Shown here: piece after piece, positions 31,852 to 41,174 of the stretch
How positions within the stretch are numbered: position 1 is the stretch's first letter
How the letters are laid out: the number at the start of each line of letters is the position of its first letter
Origin: Nocardioides alkalitolerans DSM 16699
GTDB taxonomy: Bacteria > Actinomycetota > Actinomycetes > Propionibacteriales > Nocardioidaceae
NCBI RefSeq assembly: GCF_000426525.1
Contig: NZ_AUFN01000016.1
Span: 62,001-126,000, forward strand
Direction of reading: 5' to 3'
Length of the DNA: 64,000 nucleotides
The notes under the pieces: model-generated
Databases searched by the model: none
What the model was told of the DNA's origin: nothing
The model's input: the letters and a program-made list of their open reading frames with translations, nothing else
Made by a program: the position numbers and the translations under genes

Positions 31852-33665
31852 ACATCCTTCGCCGGCTGGGACTCAACGGCGAACGCCTGTGGGTCCTGCC
31901 GCTCTTCCTCGGCGTCCTCGCCATCGTCGCGCCCTGGCTCGGCGTCGGCGCGGGCGACCTCCGCCAGCTCATGCTGGTCGCGATCCTCGCCCTCACCGTC
32001 AGCGGGCTGAACCTGGCCTGGGGCTACGGCGGTGAACTGGCCATCGGGCAGCTCGCCATGTATGCCCTCGGCGCCTACGTCACCGGCTACCTGGTGATCG
32101 AGGGCCACGACCTCGCGGTGGCGCTCCTGGCCTCGGCGGTCGCGTCCGCCGCACTCGGCCTCGTGACGTCGTTGCCCGCTCTGCGCATCAGCGGCTGGGG
32201 GGTCGCGATGGCGTCGTTCTTCCTCATCATCATGATCCCGCAGGTCGTGAAGCTGTTTCCCGACCAGACCGGCGGAGGCATCGGCCTCATCGGCATTCCT
32301 GCCCCGGTCTTCCTAGGTCGCGAGCTGGACGACAACCAGTTCTACGCGCTCGTCATGGTGGTTCTCGTCCTGTGGCTGCTCGTCATGCGCAACCTGGTGA
32401 CCTCGCGCCACGGATCGGCGTTGCGGGTGATGCGCGAGAGTCCCGTCCTGGCCGCCAGCCTCGGGATCGACGTCCGACGTATCAAGATCACTTCCTACGT
32501 CCTCGGAGCGGTGCCTGCTGGCATCGCCGGCAGCCTGTTTGTGTTCGTCGACCGGTTCGTCGCCCCCGACTACTTCGACTTCGCTGCCGCGATCCTGATC
32601 ATCGCCGCCGCGGTGCTCGGGGGAGCGGAGACCGTGTACGGCGCGGTGGTGGGGGCAGCGATCTTGACAGTGCTCCCCGCGAGGTTCGGGGTGTTCGACG
32701 AGTACTCGGAGATCGTCTTCGGTGCCTTCCTCGTCGGCGGCGGGATCCTCCTCACCAACGACAAGCTGAAGATCCGGATGGACGGACTCAAGCTGCGCGT
32801 CCGCAACTGGGGCGCTGCCGAGCCGCAACGTGGACCGGCCGCAGCGGGCACCCCGAACGAACTCCCGGCTCTGCCCCCACGGACCGTGGTCGTGGAGGAG
32901 GTCTCCAAGTCCTTCGGCGGCAACCGGGCACTGAACGGCGTCTCGCTCGAGGCGCGGCCCGGAGAGATCACAGCTCTCATCGGAGCGAACGGATCCGGCA
33001 AGACCACCTTGCTGAACATCATCTCGGGGTTCTACGCAGCGGACTCCGGTGCTGTCAGGCTGGATGGACGGGCACTCCCGCTGGGGCATGCGGTGCGGAC
33101 TGCGCGTAGAGGTGTCGCGCGGACGTTCCAGACACCCATTGTCCCCGCGTCCATGACCACCGCCGAAGCAGTCGCGGTGGGCCGGTACATCGCCGACTAC
33201 GTCAGTATGCCGTCGTCCATGGTCCGTGCGCCCCGGTATCGGAAGGTGGCCGCTCGCGATGCGGAGCAAGGTGCCGTCTGGTTGCGTGCGACCGGCCTGG
33301 CGGACCAGTCGCGCTCCTTAGCGCGCGGTCTGTCCCTGGGAGACCGGCGGATGCTGGAGGTGGCGCGAGCCCTTGCCACCGGCGCATCGGTTTTGTTGCT
33401 CGACGAAGTGGCCTCCGGACTCGACCTTGAGGACCTGGAGCGCCTCGGTGCACTCCTGCGCGCGGTGCGCGACGCAGGCGGCACCGTCATCCTGGTCGAG
33501 CACAACTTCCGTCTGGTCACCGATCTTGCCGACTCGATCTACGTCCTGGAGCGCGGAGACCTCATCGCTCACGGCGACGCGGCGCACATCCGGCAAAACG
33601 AAGCGGTCGCACGCAGCTACCTGGGTGACGCCGTCGCCCCGGGCCTCGCGAAAGGACAGGCATGA
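31848..33665 (+). CDS. fused LivM permease-LivG ATPase of the ABC importer
   Basis: This is a 605-residue fusion. Residues 1-320 are a LivM-type permease (NLAWGYGGELAIGQLAMYAL near residue 52, RHGSALRVMRESPVLAASLG near residue 185). Residues 343-605 are a LivG-type ATPase, with Walker A GANGSGKTT near residue 379 and Walker B VLLLDEVASGLD. The signature loop is LSLGDRRMLEVARAL in place of LSGGQ. A short Pro/Ala-rich linker joins the halves. Fused LivM-LivG proteins are known in actinobacteria but are less common than separate subunits. The fusion fixes one permease to one ATPase, so the second ATPase must be the following LivF-like gene. Confidence 0.93.
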   Translation: MNILRRLGLNGERLWVLPLFLGVLAIVAPWLGVGAGDLRQLMLVAILALTVSGLNLAWGYGGELAIGQLAMYALGAYVTGYLVIEGHDLAVALLASAVASAALGLVTSLPALRISGWGVAMASFFLIIMIPQVVKLFPDQTGGGIGLIGIPAPVFLGRELDDNQFYALVMVVLVLWLLVMRNLVTSRHGSALRVMRESPVLAASLGIDVRRIKITSYVLGAVPAGIAGSLFVFVDRFVAPDYFDFAAAILIIAAAVLGGAETVYGAVVGAAILTVLPARFGVFDEYSEIVFGAFLVGGGILLTNDKLKIRMDGLKLRVRNWGAAEPQRGPAAAGTPNELPALPPRTVVVEEVSKSFGGNRALNGVSLEARPGEITALIGANGSGKTTLLNIISGFYAADSGAVRLDGRALPLGHAVRTARRGVARTFQTPIVPASMTTAEAVAVGRYIADYVSMPSSMVRAPRYRKVAARDAEQGAVWLRATGLADQSRSLARGLSLGDRRMLEVARALATGASVLLLDEVASGLDLEDLERLGALLRAVRDAGGTVILVEHNFRLVTDLADSIYVLERGDLIAHGDAAHIRQNEAVARSYLGDAVAPGLAKGQA

Positions 33666-34393
33666 TGGCTGACGAGATCCTGACCGTCTCCGGCCTCAGC
33701 GTCGGCTACGGCGACATCGGGGTGCTGCAGGACGTCGGCATCCGAGCGTGGAGCGGACGGGTCACTGCGATCTTCGGTGCCAACGGTGCTGGAAAGACAA
33801 CGCTGATGTCGGCGATCGCCGGGCTCATCCCGGCACGGTCGGGCAGCGTTGTCCTCGCTGGCCGCGACCTGGTCGCGGCCTCGGCGAACCGGCGATTCGT
33901 CGCCGGCATCAGCCTCGTGCAGGAAGGCAAGCGAGTCTTCCACCAGCGCACGGTCGAGGAGAATCTGCGCCTCGGCGGCTACCGGATGGGGCGACGCGAG
34001 CGCGCCGCCGGCCTGGACGGGGCGTACGACCGATTCCCCGTGCTGGCCGACCGCAGGGCGGCCAGGGCGGGATCTCTGTCGGGAGGTCAACAGCAGATGC
34101 TGGCCATTGCCCAGGCGCTGGTGTCGCAGCCCAAGGTTCTGCTGCTCGATGAACCGTCGGCGGGGCTGGCACCCATCATCGTCGCGGAGCTCCTTGGCAC
34201 GATCTCGACGCTGTCGAGTGAGGGGATGGCGGTCGTCCTGGTCGAGCAACTCGTCGGCCAGGCCATGACGGTCGCTGATCACGTCATCGCGCTCCAGCAA
34301 GGCCGGGTCGTCATCGACTCCCCAGCCGCTGGGGTCGATGGAGACCAGCTGCACGCGGCCTACCTCGGCGAGCAGGACCACACGGTGGTCTGA
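33662..34393 (+). CDS. LivF-type ABC transporter ATPase
   Basis: This 243-residue ATPase has Walker A GANGAGKTT near residue 39, signature LSGGQQQMLAIAQAL near residue 138, and Walker B VLLLDEPSAGLAP. The ISLVQEGKRVFHQRTVEENL segment, which identifies LivF, is near residue 82. It begins with ATG 33662, overlapping the fused gene, with AAAGGA upstream. It completes the five-part importer of binding protein, two permeases and two ATPases. A strong bidirectional hairpin follows 22 bp after its stop. Confidence 0.93.
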   Translation: MMADEILTVSGLSVGYGDIGVLQDVGIRAWSGRVTAIFGANGAGKTTLMSAIAGLIPARSGSVVLAGRDLVAASANRRFVAGISLVQEGKRVFHQRTVEENLRLGGYRMGRRERAAGLDGAYDRFPVLADRRAARAGSLSGGQQQMLAIAQALVSQPKVLLLDEPSAGLAPIIVAELLGTISTLSSEGMAVVLVEQLVGQAMTVADHVIALQQGRVVIDSPAAGVDGDQLHAAYLGEQDHTVV

Positions 34394-34415
34394 CACGCCG
34401 ACGAGTCTCGACAAG

Positions 34416-34452
34416 AGAGCCGCCGACCCGGGAGTCCCGGGTCGGCGGCTCT
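34416..34452. terminator. bidirectional hairpin terminator
   Basis: AGAGCCGCCGACCCGGG-AGT-CCCGGGTCGGCGGCTCT is a perfect 17-bp stem between two convergent genes. Confidence 0.9.
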
Positions 34453-34473
34453 TCACTCATGCGTGACGATGCG

Positions 34474-35493
34474 TCAGATCGGCTGCAGCTCACCTGTCGC
34501 TGCGGCGTCGGCGGCATGCAAGGTGCACGTCGCCACCGCTGCGAGGTGCTCGCTCTCGTCGCCCAGCAGAAGTCGGTCGACCTTGGCGCGACGCCAGTAG
34601 AGATGGGCGTCGTGCTCCCAGGTGAACCCGATGCCACCCAGCACGTGGATCAGTGTCTCGCACGCGGTCTCGAAGGTGCCCGCACAGTAGGCCTTCGCGG
34701 CCGATGCCGCGATCGGGAGCTGATCGGGGGCGTGGTCTGCCGCCCACGCGGCCCACCACACGAGCGAACGGAGCTGGTTGACGGCCACCCAGTCGTCGAC
34801 CAGCCGGTGCTTGACCGCCTGGTAGGCGCCGATCTGACGACCGAACGTCTCGCGGGTCTTCGCGTACTCCAGGCCGATCTCGACCGCACGGTCCGCAGCG
34901 CCGAGACCCTCGGCCGCCAGGATCACGCATGCGACCTGACGAGCCCGGGCCCACCGTGCCTGCGCGTCCTGGGCTACGACCTCGGACGAGGTCAGCTCGA
35001 CATATCCGAGGCCGCGTGTGGCGTCGATGGGCTCCCCCAGCGTCACGCGGCCCTCCCCGATGACCAGGTCATCACCGTCGAGCGCGAGGAAGTGCGTCGC
35101 TCCGACGACGTCCATCGACGGCCGCGATCCGCTCGGCGGGCCGTCGAGCACAGCCAGCGACAGCCGACCCTCGCTGAATGCCGCCAACCGGTCGGCGTCG
35201 TCCGCCAGCAGCACGGCAACCCGTGCTGCAGTGGTCAGCGACGGACCCGCGAGCTGCCGCCCCGCCTGCTCGGCAACGAGCGCCATGTTCAGCAGCTCGG
35301 CTCCCACTCCGCCGAAATCCTCTGGGATCGTCAGCGACGAGAATCCGAGCTCGGCAAGGACCCGTCGGCCCGGTGCGGCTTCCCCAGGCGCTGCCAGGAG
35401 GGTGCGAGCGTGCTCTGGTCCTGCCTGCTCGGAGAAGAAGTCCCGTGCATGCTGAGCGAAGTTCCGCTGCTCGTCATCGATGTCGAAGTCCAT
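34474..35493 (-). CDS. acyl-CoA dehydrogenase, small subunit-like partner
   Basis: The protein has 339 residues. Its start, ATG 35493, lies four bases after the stop of a second acyl-CoA dehydrogenase. It opens MDFDIDDEQRNFAQHARDFF. The C-terminal motif is LGGIGFTWEHDAHLYWRRAK, typical of one subunit of the heteromeric enzymes that actinobacteria use for bulky ring or side-chain CoA esters, where the usual catalytic YEG-type Glu is absent. It is shorter than classical homotetramers (about 380-400). I infer that it assembles with the 35498-36727 product as an alpha2-beta2 enzyme. Confidence 0.87.
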   Translation of the reverse strand: MDFDIDDEQRNFAQHARDFFSEQAGPEHARTLLAAPGEAAPGRRVLAELGFSSLTIPEDFGGVGAELLNMALVAEQAGRQLAGPSLTTAARVAVLLADDADRLAAFSEGRLSLAVLDGPPSGSRPSMDVVGATHFLALDGDDLVIGEGRVTLGEPIDATRGLGYVELTSSEVVAQDAQARWARARQVACVILAAEGLGAADRAVEIGLEYAKTRETFGRQIGAYQAVKHRLVDDWVAVNQLRSLVWWAAWAADHAPDQLPIAASAAKAYCAGTFETACETLIHVLGGIGFTWEHDAHLYWRRAKVDRLLLGDESEHLAAVATCTLHAADAAATGELQPI

Positions 35494-35497
35494 GCTC

Positions 35498-36727
35498 TTA
35501 CCTGCTCTCGGCGATCGGGGTGGCGGTTGCTGCAGCCGGCGTTCGCGGACGATCCGGCGGCAGACCGAGGACTCGTTCGCCGACGATGTTGCGCAAGATC
35601 TCGTCCGTCCCGCCGGCCAAGGCGATGCCCGGGGTGGACGCCGCGGCGGAAGCCCACCGCCAGTCGCCGTCGCGTGAGCGCGCCAGCACCGCATCCTCGC
35701 CCAGCAGGCGTAGGCCGAGGTCGGCCGTGGCATGCGCCACGCGAACGGCCGTCAGCTTGCCGGCGCTGGACTCCGGGCCGGGATGCTCGCCCTTCTCAAG
35801 GGTCGTCTGGAGGCGGTAACCGGAGTAACGCGCCGCCAGGGACTCGACCAGGACGCGTCCCAGCGCCTCGACGGCCAGCACTCGGCGCTCCTCGCTGAGG
35901 CGAGGCAGCAAGCGGTTGGCGTGCGACACCAGGACATCGCTGCGCACCCCGAGTTCACCGCCACCGCCGCCCACAGCCATCCGCTCGTTCATCAGGGTGG
36001 TCAGGGCAACTCTCCAGCCGTCGTCCACGTCGCCGAGGCGCTCGGAGTCCGCGATGACGACATCGTCGAGGAACACCTCGTTGAAGCTGTGGTGACCGTT
36101 CATCTGGCGCAGCGGTCGTACGGTGACGCCGGGGGCTTCCATGTCGATGACGAACATCGTGAGCCCACGGTGGCGTGCTGCCTCGGGGTTGGTGCGCGCA
36201 AGGAGGATCCCGAATCGGCAATGCTGGGCCAGCGTCGTCCAGACCTTCTGACCCTGGACGTGCCAGCCGTCGTCGTGACGGGTGGCTTTGGTCCGCAGCG
36301 CGGCCAGGTCGCTGCCGCCACCGGGTTCGCTGAACAGCTGGCACCACATGTCGTCGGCACGCAGGAGGCGCCGGATGTAGCGCTGCTTCTGGTCTTCGCT
36401 GCCGTGACGCAGAATCGTGGGGCCGCACATTCCGAGACCGACGTGACCGACCGGTCCGGCGACCCGCGCGCGGTGCAGCTCCTCGTTGATCACCGCCTGC
36501 TGGGCGTTGGTGCCACCACCGCCGCCGTACTCCTCGGGCCAGGTGAGACCCATGTAACCCGCATCGAAGAGCACGGCCTGGGTGCGACGCAGCTCGTCGA
36601 CCCGTTCGTGCCCCGGCTCCTCGAGGTAGGCGCCATCGCCGTGAGCCAGCTCGTCATGGTGCGCCGCCAGGAACTGGCGCACCTCGGCGCGCAGCCGAGC
36701 CTGCTCGGGGGTGTCGTCGAAGTTCAC
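35498..36727 (-). CDS. acyl-CoA dehydrogenase, large subunit-like partner
   Basis: The 409-residue protein has a GTG start at 36727 after AGAGGATGAG. FAD-binding and substrate landmarks are present: GLTWPEEYGGGGGTNAQQAV near residue 58, CQLFSEPGGGSDLAALRTKA near residue 128, and VQGQKVWTTLAQHCRFGILL. The end is GGTDEILRNIVGERVLGLPP, with Gly where classical enzymes have catalytic Glu, as in the actinobacterial heteromeric class. It heads a two-gene minus unit whose promoter region carries operator site 4, shared with the divergent aldehyde dehydrogenase operon. Confidence 0.88.
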   Translation of the reverse strand: MNFDDTPEQARLRAEVRQFLAAHHDELAHGDGAYLEEPGHERVDELRRTQAVLFDAGYMGLTWPEEYGGGGGTNAQQAVINEELHRARVAGPVGHVGLGMCGPTILRHGSEDQKQRYIRRLLRADDMWCQLFSEPGGGSDLAALRTKATRHDDGWHVQGQKVWTTLAQHCRFGILLARTNPEAARHRGLTMFVIDMEAPGVTVRPLRQMNGHHSFNEVFLDDVVIADSERLGDVDDGWRVALTTLMNERMAVGGGGGELGVRSDVLVSHANRLLPRLSEERRVLAVEALGRVLVESLAARYSGYRLQTTLEKGEHPGPESSAGKLTAVRVAHATADLGLRLLGEDAVLARSRDGDWRWASAAASTPGIALAGGTDEILRNIVGERVLGLPPDRPRTPAAATATPIAESR

Positions 36728-36880
36728 AAACTCATCCTCTGCTGATCGTTCGCGAGCTGACGGCGCGCCTGCACCGAAGGGGGGTCGCCGTCAGCACCCG
36801 CACTCGTCGGACGGTGACGGCGTCGACGACGGGGTGAGGGACCAGTCTTACGGAGGGCGCGATGAGATGGAAGAGGAAAC

Positions 36881-36894
36881 TTGTTGGTTGACAA
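36881..36894. promoter_or_regulatory. shared catabolic operator, site 3
   Basis: TTGTTGGTTGACAA is the best match to the island palindrome. It contains TTGACA and lies midway between divergent genes starting at 36727 and 36966. Confidence 0.75.
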
Positions 36895-36965
36895 AAGAAA
36901 TATGTACGGCATGCTGGCGGCATGTATCGGACATGTGACGTGACGTCGATGGGCAGGAGCGCACA

Positions 36966-38369
36966 GTGAAGAGCTACGGCCACTGGATCGACGGCGCCGA
37001 GGTGTCCACGACGGCGGTCGAGCAGATCGCCTCGACCTCCCCGTGGACAGGGGAAACCGTGGCGCAGATCGCTTCCGGAACCCGTGAGGACACCGACTCC
37101 GCCGTCGCCGCCGCCGCTGCGGCATTCCGGGGCTGGCGCGAGCGCAAGCCGGGCGCGCGTGGCCGGCTGCTGACCGCGATCGCCGACGCCCTCCGCGCTG
37201 AGAAGCACATGCTCGCCGAGCTCGAGGGAGCCGAGGCCGGCAAGCCCGGGCCCCAGTCACTACGCGAGATCGAGGCCGCCGCCAACTACTTCGACTTCTA
37301 CGCCGGTCTGGCCAACCTGCCGGCCGGCGAGGTCATCGACCTCGGTCCCGGCCTGCACGGTTACACGACCTACGAGCCCTACGGGGTCATCGGCGTCATC
37401 ACGCCGTGGAACGCGCCGCTCAACCAAGCGGCGCGCGCGATCGCCCCAGCGCTCCTCGCCGGGAACACGGTCGTGGTCAAGCCGTCGGAGTTCACCTCGA
37501 CGACCACCCTCGAGCTGGCGCGCATCGCCTCGAGCGCCGGTCTGCCTTCCGGCGTCCTCAACGTCGTCACCGGAACCGGCTTGGCCGTCGGGCAACCGCT
37601 CGTCGAGCATCCCGATGTGCGCAAGCTCGCCTTCACCGGCTCGCTGCGCGCCGGACGCGAGATCGGCAAGGTCGCGGCCGAACGGGTGCTGCCCCTGACG
37701 CTCGAGCTCGGCGGCAAGTCCGCCAACATCGTCTTTGCCGACGCCGATCTCGAGGCAGCGGCCGCCGGTGCGGTGCGCGCCTTCACCGCGAATGCCGGTC
37801 AGGTGTGCAGCGCGGGTACTCGACTGCTCGTCGCGAACGAGATCCACGAGGAGTTCGTCGCCCTGCTGCTCGATCAGGTCGGTCGGGTCCGCCCTGGTGA
37901 GTCCTACGGGCAGATGACCACTGAGGACCAGTTCACGAAGGTGCAGTCTTATTTCGAGGTCGCCCGCAACGACGGCGCCACTCTCGCTGCGGGCGGCGCG
38001 TCCGTGGGGGACGGCTGGCTCATCGAGCCCACGGTCTACACCGATGTCGTCAACACGATGTCGATCGCCCGTGAAGAGGTCTTCGGACCAGTGTTGGCGG
38101 TGCTGCGCTTCGACACCGAGGACGAGGCGGTGGCCATCGCCAACGACTCCGAGTTCGGCCTGGCCGCCGGCATCTGGACCGGCGACGTCGCTCGCGCGCA
38201 CCGCGTGGCGGCGCAGCTGGAGGCAGGGCAGGTCTACGTCAACGACTGGCTCACCGGCCTGGTGGAAGGTCCGTTCGGGGGCGTCAAGAACAGCGGCTAC
38301 GGCCGCGAGAAGGGCATGGAGGCCTTGAAGCACTACACCCAGACCAAGTTCGTGGCGGTGCGCCTGTGA
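36966..38369 (+). CDS. aldehyde dehydrogenase (NAD-dependent)
   Basis: The 467-residue aldehyde dehydrogenase has a GTG start after CAGGAGC. The active-site residues are all present: the Asn in VITPWNAPLNQAARA near residue 143, the Glu in LTLELGGKSANIVFAD near residue 245, and the catalytic Cys in TANAGQVCSAGTRLL near residue 279. The C-terminal GPFGGVKNSGYGREKG is also typical. It is the first gene of a plus-strand operon with an acyl-CoA dehydrogenase and an amidohydrolase, linked by GTGA overlaps. It presumably oxidises an aldehyde made from the substrate by an alcohol dehydrogenase or P450. Confidence 0.93.
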   Translation: MKSYGHWIDGAEVSTTAVEQIASTSPWTGETVAQIASGTREDTDSAVAAAAAAFRGWRERKPGARGRLLTAIADALRAEKHMLAELEGAEAGKPGPQSLREIEAAANYFDFYAGLANLPAGEVIDLGPGLHGYTTYEPYGVIGVITPWNAPLNQAARAIAPALLAGNTVVVKPSEFTSTTTLELARIASSAGLPSGVLNVVTGTGLAVGQPLVEHPDVRKLAFTGSLRAGREIGKVAAERVLPLTLELGGKSANIVFADADLEAAAAGAVRAFTANAGQVCSAGTRLLVANEIHEEFVALLLDQVGRVRPGESYGQMTTEDQFTKVQSYFEVARNDGATLAAGGASVGDGWLIEPTVYTDVVNTMSIAREEVFGPVLAVLRFDTEDEAVAIANDSEFGLAAGIWTGDVARAHRVAAQLEAGQVYVNDWLTGLVEGPFGGVKNSGYGREKGMEALKHYTQTKFVAVRL

Positions 38370-39520
38370 GGCCGCGGTTCCCGGCGCTGAGCGACGCGCA
38401 CCTCGACCTGCAGGAGCGAGCCCGCAAGCTGGCCGACCTGTGCGATCCCCTCGCGGATCGTGCCGACGAGAGCGACACCACCGATCCTGACGTCCGTCGC
38501 CTGCTGCAGGCGAGTGGCCTGGCTACCGTCCAGGTCCCGGCGGAGTACGGCGGACTGCTCCCCGCTCCGGATTCCCTGGCGGTGACCGTCATCCGCGAGC
38601 AGCTGGCGGCGTCGTCCAGCCACCTCGACTCCATGTTCGCGATGCAGGGCATCGGCAGCTACGCCATCTCGGTGGGTGGCACCGAAGAGCTGAAGCAGCG
38701 ATGGCTCCCGCAGGTCGCCTCGGTCGAGGCGATCGCTGCCTTGGCGCTGACCGAGCCCGACGTCGGCTCGGACCTCAAGGCGCTGGCCACCACGGTCGTG
38801 ACCGACGGCGACGAAGTCGTCGTCAACGGCGTGAAGAGCTTCATCACGAACGGTGGTGACGCCAGCTTCTACTGCGTGCTGGGCAAGGAGCAGGACGGCG
38901 GCTCCGAGGGCTACTCCCTCGTGCTCGTGCCCGCTGAGACCCCCGGCGTGACCACGACCCGCCCGTACCAGATCATCGCGCCGCACGTGCTTGGCGACAT
39001 CACCTTCGATGAGGTCCGAGTCCCCGCGTCCCACCGGATCGGGGTCCCTGGCAAGGGCTTCTCACTGGTCCTGGCCACGCTGGCAACATTCCGAGTCTCG
39101 GTGGCCGGCGCGGCCCTCGGCACGGCGCAGGCCGCCCTCGACGACGCGATCAGGCACGCGGACGGCCGTGAGCTGTTCGGCACGACACTGTCGCGGCTGG
39201 GCCCCGTGCCGCAGCAGCTGGCGCTGTCGTGGACCGAGATCGAGATGGCCCGCAGCTTCACCTACCAAGTCGCTGAGGCGGCCTCCAAGGATCCGCTGGG
39301 AAGCCTGCACCTGTCGTCGATGGCCAAGCTCGCGGCGACCGAGATGGCCGGGCGCGTGGTCGATCGCAGCGTGCAGGTCATGGGTCGTTTCGGGTTGGTC
39401 CGCGGCTCGCGTATCGAGCGCCTCTACCGCGCCGCCCGACCTATGCGTGTCTACGAGGGCGCCACCGAGGTTCTTCTCGACTCGCTCTCGAAGCAGCTGT
39501 TGAAGGAGTACCGCGCGTGA
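38366..39520 (+). CDS. acyl-CoA dehydrogenase (classical type)
   Basis: This 384-residue enzyme has the classical catalytic Glu in the C-terminal MRVYEGATEVLLDSL motif. FAD and substrate-binding landmarks are AIAALALTEPDVGSDLKALA near residue 123 and VVVNGVKSFITNGGDASFYC near residue 150. It begins with a GTG that overlaps the aldehyde dehydrogenase stop. It resembles the glutaryl-CoA or short-branched-chain class, acting as a homotetramer, and differs from the paired acyl-CoA dehydrogenases in this island. Its position after an aldehyde dehydrogenase and before an amidohydrolase suggests that it acts on the acid made by the former, after CoA activation. Confidence 0.9.
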   Translation: MRPRFPALSDAHLDLQERARKLADLCDPLADRADESDTTDPDVRRLLQASGLATVQVPAEYGGLLPAPDSLAVTVIREQLAASSSHLDSMFAMQGIGSYAISVGGTEELKQRWLPQVASVEAIAALALTEPDVGSDLKALATTVVTDGDEVVVNGVKSFITNGGDASFYCVLGKEQDGGSEGYSLVLVPAETPGVTTTRPYQIIAPHVLGDITFDEVRVPASHRIGVPGKGFSLVLATLATFRVSVAGAALGTAQAALDDAIRHADGRELFGTTLSRLGPVPQQLALSWTEIEMARSFTYQVAEAASKDPLGSLHLSSMAKLAATEMAGRVVDRSVQVMGRFGLVRGSRIERLYRAARPMRVYEGATEVLLDSLSKQLLKEYRA

Positions 39521-40320
39521 TCGTCGACGCCCACTGCCACGTCTGGCCTGACGCCATCGCCCGGCAGGTGCTCGCCCAGAGACCCGTCGGACTCGACTCC
39601 GTCCACGACGGCACTCTCGACGGCCTCCGGCGCACCATGGACGCCGCTGGCATCGACATGGCCCTGACGCTCGCGGTCGCCAACACCGGCAAGACCGTCG
39701 CCCGCACGAACGAGTTCATCGGGCGCGTCGACCGGTCCCGCTTCGTGCCGTTCGGCACCGTGCACCCCGACCTGACCGTCGACCAGAACCTGGCCGCGCT
39801 GCACGAGAACGGAGTGGTGGGGGTCAAGCTCCACACGCTGTTCCAGTCCGTCGCCTTCGCCGACGAGCGCACCCGCGAGATCCTCACCGCGCTTGCCGAG
39901 CACGACATTCCCGTGCTCGCCCACGTCGGTTCCGGCGGCGAGGCGCAACAGAACGAACGGGGCGCGCCCCGAAGCCTCAACGCGATGATGCACGCCATCC
40001 CTGACCTGCGCCTGATCGCCGCCCACTATGGCGGCTACGAGGTGCTCGACGAGGCCGAGAAGTGGTCGGTCGGCATCAACGTCCACCTCGAGACCTCCTG
40101 GCCGCCGAGCATGGGCGTCCTCGAACCCGACCGCGTTCGGAGCATCATCCGCCGACACGGAGCCGACCGCGTCGTGTACGGCTCGGACTGGCCGATGACG
40201 GACCCGGCCAGCGAGATCGCTGCCATTCGCGCCCTCGGTCTCGAGCCCGACGAGGAAGCCGGAATCCTCGGCGACAACTTGGTGCGCCTCCTCCGGCTCG
40301 ACATGCCGACCGGTTCGTGA
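39517..40320 (+). CDS. amidohydrolase-2 family TIM-barrel hydrolase/decarboxylase
   Basis: The 267-residue protein opens MIVDAHCHVWPD, with the metal-binding H-x-H of this superfamily, and has a conserved His in VLAHVGSGGEAQQNER near residue 137. LIAAHYGGYEVLDEAE near residue 172 and the late Asp in RVVYGSDWPMTDPASE near residue 226 complete the metal site. The family includes ACMS decarboxylase, resorcylate decarboxylase and lactonases. A GTG start overlaps the upstream stop. Within this pathway, ring opening or decarboxylation of a beta-keto or cyclic intermediate is plausible. The exact reaction is not determined. Confidence 0.87.
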   Translation: MIVDAHCHVWPDAIARQVLAQRPVGLDSVHDGTLDGLRRTMDAAGIDMALTLAVANTGKTVARTNEFIGRVDRSRFVPFGTVHPDLTVDQNLAALHENGVVGVKLHTLFQSVAFADERTREILTALAEHDIPVLAHVGSGGEAQQNERGAPRSLNAMMHAIPDLRLIAAHYGGYEVLDEAEKWSVGINVHLETSWPPSMGVLEPDRVRSIIRRHGADRVVYGSDWPMTDPASEIAAIRALGLEPDEEAGILGDNLVRLLRLDMPTGS

Positions 40321-40366
40321 CCCGGTTCGGCTCCTGTCCACGACACTTCCACGATCAGGAACAACG

Positions 40367-41149
40367 ATGAACTCCACGGACTCCACGGACACCCCGCTGC
40401 TCATCTCAGATGAGGATGGGATCCGCACGATGACCCTCAACCGCCCCGCCGCACGCAACGCCGTGAACCTGGCGCTCGCCACGGCCATCGACGCTGCGGT
40501 GACCGAGCTCGACGAGCGCGACGACCTGGTGGTCGGCATCATTGCGGCGAACGGCCCCACGTTCAGCGCGGGCATGGACCTCAAGGCCTTCCTCCGCGGC
40601 GAGCGGCCGGTCACGCCCGGGCGCGGCTTCGCGGGCCTCGTCGAGGCTCCTCCGCGCACGCCCCTCATCGCCGCGGTCGATGGCCCGGCTGTGGCGGGCG
40701 GCTTCGAGATCGTGCTGGCGTGCGACCTGATCGTGGCTGCCGAGAACGCCTTCTTCGCGTTGCCCGAGGTCAAGCGCGGGCTCGTCGCCGCTGGCGGCGG
40801 CCTGCTGAGGCTCCCCGGTCGGCTGCCCTACCACCTGGCGATGGAGCTGGCGCTCACCGGCAAGCAGATCTCTGCAGCCGACGCTGCGAACCTGGGCCTG
40901 ATCAACCAGGTGGTGGAGCCCGGCACCGCGCTCCAGGCAGCGAAGGCGCTCGCCGCCGAGATCGCCGTCTGTGGACCGCTGGCCGTGGCGACCACGAAGC
41001 AGATCCTGCAGGACAGCCCGAGCTGGACCGCCGAGGAGGCCTTCAGCCGCCAGTCCGACCTGTGCGACCCCGTGCGGTCCTCGGTCGACGCGGTCGAGGG
41101 CGCTCGGGCATTCACCGAAAAGCGATCGCCCGTCTGGACGGGCCGCTGA
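40367..41149 (+). CDS. enoyl-CoA hydratase/isomerase (crotonase family)
   Basis: The 260-residue crotonase has the two oxyanion-hole segments GPTFSAGMDLKAF near residue 62 and GPAVAGGFEIVLACD near residue 105. Both catalytic glutamates are kept, in LPEVKRGLVAAGGGLL and in YHLAMELALTG. Together they match true hydratases. The ATG at 40367 follows CAGGAAC after a 46-bp gap from the amidohydrolase. It is followed by a short-chain dehydrogenase, so hydration and then oxidation of an enoyl-CoA is a natural reading. Confidence 0.88.
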   Translation: MNSTDSTDTPLLISDEDGIRTMTLNRPAARNAVNLALATAIDAAVTELDERDDLVVGIIAANGPTFSAGMDLKAFLRGERPVTPGRGFAGLVEAPPRTPLIAAVDGPAVAGGFEIVLACDLIVAAENAFFALPEVKRGLVAAGGGLLRLPGRLPYHLAMELALTGKQISAADAANLGLINQVVEPGTALQAAKALAAEIAVCGPLAVATTKQILQDSPSWTAEEAFSRQSDLCDPVRSSVDAVEGARAFTEKRSPVWTGR

Positions 41150-41174
41150 CCACCACCAACGAAGGAGCGCGACC

